Assembly (NCBI RefSeq): GCF_030272615.1 | Contig: NC_081411.1 | Location: 153,067,971-153,131,970 of the forward strand | DNA length: 64,000 bases | Reading direction: 5' to 3' | DNA from: Cryptomeria japonica | Taxonomy: Eukaryota; Streptophyta; Pinopsida; Cupressales; Cupressaceae | Shown here: piece by piece, positions 57,856 to 64,000 of the stretch | Layout: the number at the start of each line of letters is the position of its first letter | Numbering within the stretch: position 1 is the stretch's first letter | Notes under the pieces: generated by a model | Databases searched by the model: none | Told to the model about the DNA's origin: nothing | What the model saw: only the letters and a program-made list of their open reading frames with translations | Position numbers and translations under genes: made by a program

Positions 57856-60800
57856 ATGGTGCCAAGGAGGGAGTTAATAGGAATAGTATATTGCCAAGAT
57901 AGGAATATTTGTGATAATTTTCTGGAACAACTAACTATGTCTACTAATGCTAGGGCCAAGGCTAAAGAATTGGTACCAAAGAACCCTGTTTAAGAATTGG
58001 GGATGGCCTATATGACAAAGGTAATTGGTTAAGGGATCCACAAATAGGGATGTCAGGTTTGAGATTGTTCAAAGTAGGTTTTGGTCAGAGACATTCCCTT
58101 GCCCCTTTAAACAGTATATGGGAATTGGATGTGGGGAAGCTTATAGTCCCTGGTGTATTCATGGATGTAGATTTGTTGACTCTGATTGCACAAAATTATG
58201 ACCCTGTAGCTAGATGTATTAGGAATGTGAAGGGATCAACCCTGATTGAAATTAAAGATGATGAATTCAAGAATGTGTTTAAGCTCGGTGAGGCTTCAAA
58301 TTTGTTAGAGCCTATTGATTTTGGATCATCTTAGGAGTGGCCCATTGAAAGAGTTCTTTGTTAAAATAGGAGCATTAATAGTTGTAGGCCCGAGTACAAT
58401 GGAACCCTTCTCCCTCAATCTATTTACTCTAAGAGTTAAGGGTATGTATTGGGCACTTTGTCAGATTTTTGGAGAAGATGCTGAGAAAAACATGCCAACC
58501 CATTACATGCTGATGATTGCGTAGATTCTAAACCCCTCTCTGGCAATAACATTTGATTATGCACCATACCTCACTAATGCTATTCATGCAGGGCTGGTAG
58601 GGATAAAAAATGGTAAGGTGGACAAACCATTGGGATGGTATTCTCTTTTAATGCACATGTTCTTGTTCAAGGGTGCTGATTATTTTGCAAAAGAGATGGA
58701 TTTGGTTAAGGTGAAAGATAAGGAAGAAATGCCTGTTAAACTTTGGAGTACTATTTTATCTAGGGACAAAGAGGATGCTAGCTATCTAAAGTTTTATAGA
58801 TGCTTTGCATCTAAGATTAGGATTCTTTTGTGTGTAGGAAACCCTAGGATTCTTAAGGCTCCCTTAGAATTCCTCAGGCCCAAGGAGTTTGCAGAAGGTA
58901 TTAAGATTGTTCATAATTGGGGAGATATGTATTTGTACCCTGTTTCTATAGTTTTCAGAGTATATTGTTTCAGAGGCACTCCATATTTATTATCTTATCA
59001 AGTCCCATGGAAGATAGGAGTTGTTGAAGACTTAAGGCAAATTGGAGGTGTACAAGAGGCAGAGCTGACAAATAGGGGTAAAGGGACCATTTTCCCAACT
59101 ATTACCATGGCACATCACTTTGTGATCACTAAAGGTGGCTAGAAGTATTTTGAAGAATTCTTTAAACCATATAGCTTATCAATTGCCATTTCAAGATTTA
59201 CAGACCCTGAGGACTTTTTCAATGACATGTTTAGGAAGAGAGTAGTTTGTAAAGGTAGGCCTCACCAATTTTGAGTTCCCTGAAGATATAATTAGGAATG
59301 AATTCAATTTGGATGGGCAAGAACTAAGGAAAGAGAAGTGGGTTGCATATAAAAGGGCTCTTGACTTCATTCATCAATTTGAATAGCAGTTATGACCCTC
59401 TCTCTAGTATCAATGCCTTTGAGGAAAAAATAAATTTCTTAATTCTTTATTTTGAAGACCTTATGCAAACTTTGAAAGAAAAAAGGGAGGCTATAATGAG
59501 AAATGATCTTGACAGGGTTAAATTGATTCTAGCTAAGCCTACTTTGCTAAGGCTATCCCACCAAGTGATTATGTAATGCACAAGAAATCAAAATACAGTG
59601 TGATGATGCCAGTGACTGGTGAGCCTTCTACTTCAAGAGGGAAAAGATCAATTGAAGATGTCATTGACATCCAAGATTACCCTAAAAGGAAAAGAGTGGG
59701 AAAGGAAGTTCAAACCAATGAGCCTTTGTATTCTCCATCTCAATCCTCCATCCACATAGGAGATGAGTAGGCGGTGGCCAAGCAATTCTTACAGTTAGGG
59801 AGTCTCGGGGAGATTGCCCACACATATGAGGAGACACAGGAGGGGATGCCAGAAGAGCCACCTAGTGCTGAAATGAATTTGACTGATGGTGAGCTCAAAG
59901 GTAAAGAGTTAGACCTTATTGTCAAGCAAGCCAATGAGGAGTTCCTGGCTAATAGTAACTTTTTTACAACATGGGCCTTCATGCAGTTTGTATGGAAGCA
60001 AAACATGGAACAATTCAAAGCCAAATGTGAACAAAGGAAGAGTGAGCAGCATCACAAAGATGTAACTCGGGTAGAGGAAGAGATGAAGCAAGAAATGATT
60101 GCAGAGTTCAAGACTATTACCTCTGAAAAGGGAAGAGAGATGATATCAAAAGATGGTGTTTTAATCCTCCCCGAGTGGGATATTATTGATGCTCTAGTAC
60201 TGGAGGCAATCAAGAAGGAAACTAAACCCATGGAAGGAGTGACCTTTAGCAGAGATAATGCTACTTTAGTCATGTGGTCACTAAAGAAAGATGAAAATAA
60301 AAGAAGGAAAGATGTATCAGATTCTAGTCTCCTAGGAGTCATGATTGTAAAAAGAGTCCAAGATACAAGAGTGGGGGAAGCTGCAAGCACAGTCTTGGAA
60401 ACTGCAAAGTTCAATGTAGCAGTGGTAGAAAAAGAGGCAAAAGAAAAGGCTAATCTCCAATTAAAATTGGAAACAATCTTAAAGGCTTACAATGAGGCCA
60501 AAGAAGGAGTAGCCAACAGAGACAGTATTATTGCTAGACTTTAGGATTAGTTGGCAGGTCAGCACCATCAAGGTGAATCCTCCACTCTTATGATAGATTC
60601 TTCTCTAGCAAGACCTCCACCTACAAGTCTTGTCATAGAATATCCCCCTTCTCCTATGCCTTCCAGTTTCCAGTCAGCTTAAACTGTTCAACATGAGTTG
60701 GAAAAGTTGAAACAGGCCCAGGCCCTATTTGCAAGCAAATATGAGGAAAAGGTAAAAGCTACAATTTTGAAGTTTGTTGTTTCAGTTAGGCCCTCTATCA

Positions 60801-61424
60801 TTGACATTTCTATGAAGAGAAGATGAAACCACTTTGGAACCAATTCTTAATAAGTGGATGCCTAGAGGTAAGGAGTTGAAGCTCATGTGTTAATCCCATG
60901 CAGATGCAGAGGCAAATGACAATCTTAGGTCCACTAATGAATTCATAAAAGACATGAATATACTCTTAGAAGAAAGGGTAGGTGTAAAAAGAAAGGCCCA
61001 ACTATATAGAAAGGAATATTCTAATCACAAGTATGAGATGTTTCTAGGAGCTTTTGTTGGTCCAACTCAGTTAAAAGAGGAGAAAACGTGGCTAGAAGAG
61101 CTAGATCATAACTTGTCCAAAAGGTTTAATGAAATCATTAACATTGATGACACATCCTTATTTGTCAAGCCAATTGAAGAGATTGAAAAAGTGAAATCAC
61201 ATTATAGTTTCATAGAAACATAAATTGGGTAGTTGAGAGTCACTTGGAAAAGGCTGGAAGGAATGAAGAAGAAGATTGTCAGATTCTCTTGGCCGAATGA
61301 TGATGTGTTCCAGGAATGGAAGGATAAATATGCCAGACAAAAAGAAGAAGTTCCCAAATAGTTAGAAGATGTTCCAGCGGGACAACAAGCTGAAGAGGTC
61401 GTTGATACCAAAAAGGACATGTAA
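57856..61424 (+). pseudogene. GypG LTR-encoded large protein (right copy, broken)
   Basis: ATG 57856 (MVPRRELIGIVYCQDRN) to TAA 61422. Same protein as 44172-47753, with independent damage: a 1-bp loss near 57986, a ~32-bp deletion near 58325, single-base shifts near 59275 and 59380, and further shifts near 59550 and 60820. It retains codons lost on the left, for example Gln where the left has TAG 44211, Trp at 58450-58452 and Gln at 61311-61313. It also has the ~60-bp segment (59790-59850) missing on the left. TAG 58522, 59140, 61230, 61359 and TAA 61221 are shared with the left copy. TAG 60542 and 60548 are specific to this copy. Confidence 0.75.
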
Positions 61425-62340
61425 CTATTTCTTGGAGAACATTGCGATTTGTAACAAACTTTTCTTAGGTTTGTCTGAAGCTTTGATGCATCCATGATGT
61501 TATAAATGGATACAAGGACTATTAGGAAAAAGGATCACAAGGATTTTGTAAAGAACCTCTGGCAAAATATATCTAGGTTTCTTTTTTCGGGTTCTCTCAG
61601 AGATTACTTTGAATTATGTAACATTTCCAAAATGAATATGAAAATACAGATCAATACTTTTCAGGCCTAAATCTTTGTTGTCTTTTGGTGTGCATTCGTT
61701 AATTTTCTAGTTTCATTTGAGTAATCTAGGGTTATTCAAATGAGCATGGATTGTTAGGCAATCTTATAGACATATTTCTGGCTTTTCTCTTTAGGAGAGG
61801 GATCGAATGTGCATGAAATATTTCTATCAGTAGGTCAACTATTTGCTGCTTTGAATCTGATGAACTATTTTAGTTAAGTGGGAAAGGACCTACGTATATG
61901 TTAGGCATGTATGGGGTTCATGAAAGCCAAAGTGATGAATTGTATAAGAATGTTCAGTTTTGAAAACTCTTGCTTGATTTAGGTGACTCTACGGCCCGGA
62001 TAAGGCACTGGTATCAGATTGTAGGATTTCTTTCTATCTTTCTTGAAGATCAATACTGAAAATGAATACAAGTTTTTCTTTTAGTGTTTTAGTTTCATTG
62101 AGGTGATGAAATCCATAGGTTTTTTAGCATTGGTTTACTGTGGATCTCAATTTTAAAGTGTGAAAGTATTCACAGAAGGTATAACCACTTGAACTTTGGA
62201 TAAGTTCAAAGTGTAGAAGGTCTCAAAACCTTGTTATATGTTACTCTTGAGTTCCATTTCCTTGATCTTTTCATATGGAGACAGAGTTGATTTATTTTTT
62301 ACAAGAAGGATAGAAGGGAAATCAAAATTTGAGACTAACA

Positions 62341-62978
62341 GCTTCAATGGATGAAATTTAATGATAACATGAATTTCAACATTAAGCAGGTAGTGTCTTA
62401 ATTTATGAGTAGCAAAAACAATATCAAGACATTGTATTTCTATTGTAGTATATCAAACTTTATAATTGAGTAAAGTATGACTTATTTAATACACATGATG
62501 TTCTTTACCATCACTATCATGTTGTGCTGATAAGGACACACGAGTATTAAAAGAAGCAATAGTATAGAGAAGAAAGAGGCAATTGGGAATAATTGGTTGT
62601 AAAATGGGGGGATTAGCTAAGTAATATTTCAATTCATCAAGAGCTTTTTGACAATCCACATTCAAATTTGAAGCTTTTTCCTTTCTAAGAAATTGAGTGA
62701 AAGGAAGAATTCAATCCATGAGTTGTGAAACAAATTGACAAATAGCCTGATTTTTTTCTTGTAAGCTATAGAGTTGAGATATGTTTCTAGGAGGTGGCAT
62801 GTTGACAATAGCATGAATTTTCTTCTTTTCCACCTCAATACCACAGTGAAATATAATTAATCCTAATAGTTTTTCACTATCCACACTAAAAACACACTTT
62901 TGGGGATTCAATCACATGTTATATTTATGAACATGTTTAAAGATTTGATGAAGGATTTTGACATGATCTTGGTCTAGA
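62341..62978 (-). pseudogene. GypH RT C-terminus and gypsy RNase H (fragment)
   Basis: Minus strand from 62978: HLDQDHVKILHQIFKHVHKY, LNPQKCVFSVDSEKLLGLII (~62850-62911), KIHAIVNMPPPRNISQLYSL, FVSQLMD, the RT thumb and connection. RNase H follows to 62341: LLYTIASFNTRVSLSAQHDS, YTTIEIQCLDIVFATHKLRH, IIKFHPLKL. Two expected Asp positions read Ile (YTIAS) and Phe (KFHPL), while Glu is kept, so this RNase H is degenerate as in GypG. The reading continues at 42255 after GypG. It is cut at 62979 by another LTR. Confidence 0.78.
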
Positions 62979-64000
62979 TGTCTACTATTAATTAAACAAA
63001 AAATTTAATCAATTTAGTCTTCTTACATAATTAATTTAATTATGCTTATCCTTATCCTTCTTAAAATTAATTAAATTAAATTAAATTAATTTTATCACTA
63101 TAGTCTAATGATTAATTTGGCAATAAATTAATTATTTCCCTATTTTTCTGAAGTCGTCCAAATCATTATTTCTTATAACTCCAATCAGTTAATTAATTTT
63201 GATTAACTAACCTAATCATGTATGATTCTTACAAATCACTTCTTCTAAATCTTCACTTAGCCTAATTAATCCTTCTATAATCATGCTTACCATTATCCTC
63301 CAATTTTAAATTCCTCCACTCATTCTCTCTCCTCATGTCACATCCTCCTATCCTTCCCACTTGCATTCTAATCTCTCATTAATCCACTTCCTTAATCATT
63401 TGCACATCCCTAATCACCATGATTAGTGGGTAAGTTAACTCTTTGCCATAAATGGCTTTCCCATCTCATCTCCCAACCTTAAATTCCACCCACTTTTTTC
63501 TATCCAAGGAATTTTGAATTCCTTAAATTTCCCCAAGCTCTCTCTTCCCAATGAATTTTTAATTCCTTTTCTCTTTTATTCTCCCCACACAATCTATTAT
63601 TTGATAATTTTTAATTCTCTTGTCCTCTCCCAAGGAATCTTAATTTCATTTTTATTCTCCCAATGTACTTGGGGATCTCTTCCTGATGTACCTTGAGGTG
63701 TGTGGAGACAAGAAAAGTCTTTATGGAAAATCTCTTGAATCCCATACCTTGTCCTCTCAATATTATCTCCCACTTTCTCTCAATCCTAGCCCTCCATTTT
63801 GGTCTCTCTAATCTATAAATTGGGGTCTCACTTCCTCACAAATCATCCACTTTTCATGTAATCTCATATTGTCCATTTGAGCTTCAAATTCATTCATATC
63901 ACCCTTATCATGCCCATTTCATCCCACACCTAGATATTCAATCAATCAATTAATCTCACATCCAATCCTTTCTTGTTAAAGTAATGGAGAGAAATCCACA
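62979..64000 (+). repeat. Start of another LTR, truncated by window edge
   Basis: GypH RT stops abruptly at TGTCTACTATTAATTAAAC (62979), followed by 1 kb of AT- and TC-rich non-coding DNA typical of an LTR. A TATAAAT lies at 63814-63820. No second copy is available to confirm it. Confidence 0.5.
63814..63820 (+). promoter_or_regulatory. Candidate TATA box in the right-edge LTR
   Basis: TATAAAT followed by TGGGGTCTCACTTCC, about 835 bp into the presumed LTR. Confidence 0.35.

Larger units (their letters stand above)
42256..62340 (+). mobile_element. GypG: giant Tat-like Ty3/gypsy element with coding LTRs
   Basis: 20,085 bp. Two direct LTRs of ~6.4 kb (42256-48669 and 55941-62340) start TGTTA and end TAACA, flanked by an exact 5-bp duplication GCTTC (42251-42255, 62341-62345). 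The 7.3-kb internal region holds a primer site and one gag-PR-aRNH-RT-RH-IN frame without chromodomain. Each LTR contains its own long, now broken, reading frame. GypG split the GypH element between its two RNase H domains. Confidence 0.95.
55941..62340 (+). repeat. GypG 3' LTR (6.4 kb, coding)
   Basis: 6,400 bp, TGTTATCACT to GAGACTAACA, followed by target copy GCTTC. Tandem repeats at ~56295-57516, small ORF, large ORF and non-coding end as in the left copy. Confidence 0.95.

Noticed and set aside
42256-62340. Two 6.4-kb repeats as an ordinary segmental duplication
   Set aside because: The ends are TGTTA/TAACA, a primer site follows the left copy, gag-pol lies between, and an exact 5-bp duplication flanks the pair; these are LTRs.

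Overview
The window is plant nuclear DNA made almost entirely of nested, decayed LTR retrotransposons. I found no ordinary host gene, tRNA, rRNA or CRISPR array. The case for a land plant is plant-type Ty1/copia pol, a Ty3/gypsy chromovirus, Tat-like gypsy elements with a second archaeal-type RNase H (aRNH), initiator-Met tRNA primer sites, and stop codons that look like decay of methylated CAG sites. The nesting density suggests a large genome (a gymnosperm is plausible), but the species cannot be read from this sequence.

Layout. (1) Copia-1 lies on the minus strand from ~22262 to beyond the left edge. It is split into its 5' LTR, primer site and gag start (20527-22262), more gag (13463-13899), and gag end, protease, integrase, RT and RNase H (53-3358). 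(2) A ~1.6-kb solo-LTR-like block (3359-3942 plus 12438-13462) sits in Copia-1 and is itself split by GypA (3943-12437). GypA is a chromovirus in a tandem LTR-internal-LTR-partial gag-partial LTR form. (3) NA-1 (13900-20521, minus) is a non-autonomous copia-like element in Copia-1 gag. It has a C-terminal gag and a ~1,100-codon ORF of unknown function in place of pol. (4) GypC (~22263-27250) and GypB (27503-41811) are related plus-strand gag/protease-only elements without RT or integrase. GypB carries Copia-2 in its left LTR (28430-33432) and a GypA-family solo LTR in its gag (35955-37525). (5) GypG (42256-62340) is a 20-kb Tat-like gypsy element with 6.4-kb LTRs, and each LTR contains its own long coding region. 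(6) GypB and GypG both sit in a minus-strand gypsy element, GypH, seen as fragments at about 27400-27502, 41812-42255 and 62341-62978. (7) Another LTR starts at 62979 and runs off the right edge.

Boundaries rest on terminal TG..CA repeats and short target duplications read directly: GCTTC for GypG and GTTCC for GypB (both exact); AACTA/AACTG for NA-1; GATTG/GAATG for GypA; GTATT/ATATT for the solo LTR.

Functionally, GypA, Copia-1, Copia-2 and GypG once encoded full replication machinery. GypB, GypC and NA-1 must have used enzymes from other elements. All reading frames are now broken. The two points most worth pursuing are the coding LTRs of GypG, together with its aRNH placed before RT, and the pol-replacing ORF of NA-1.
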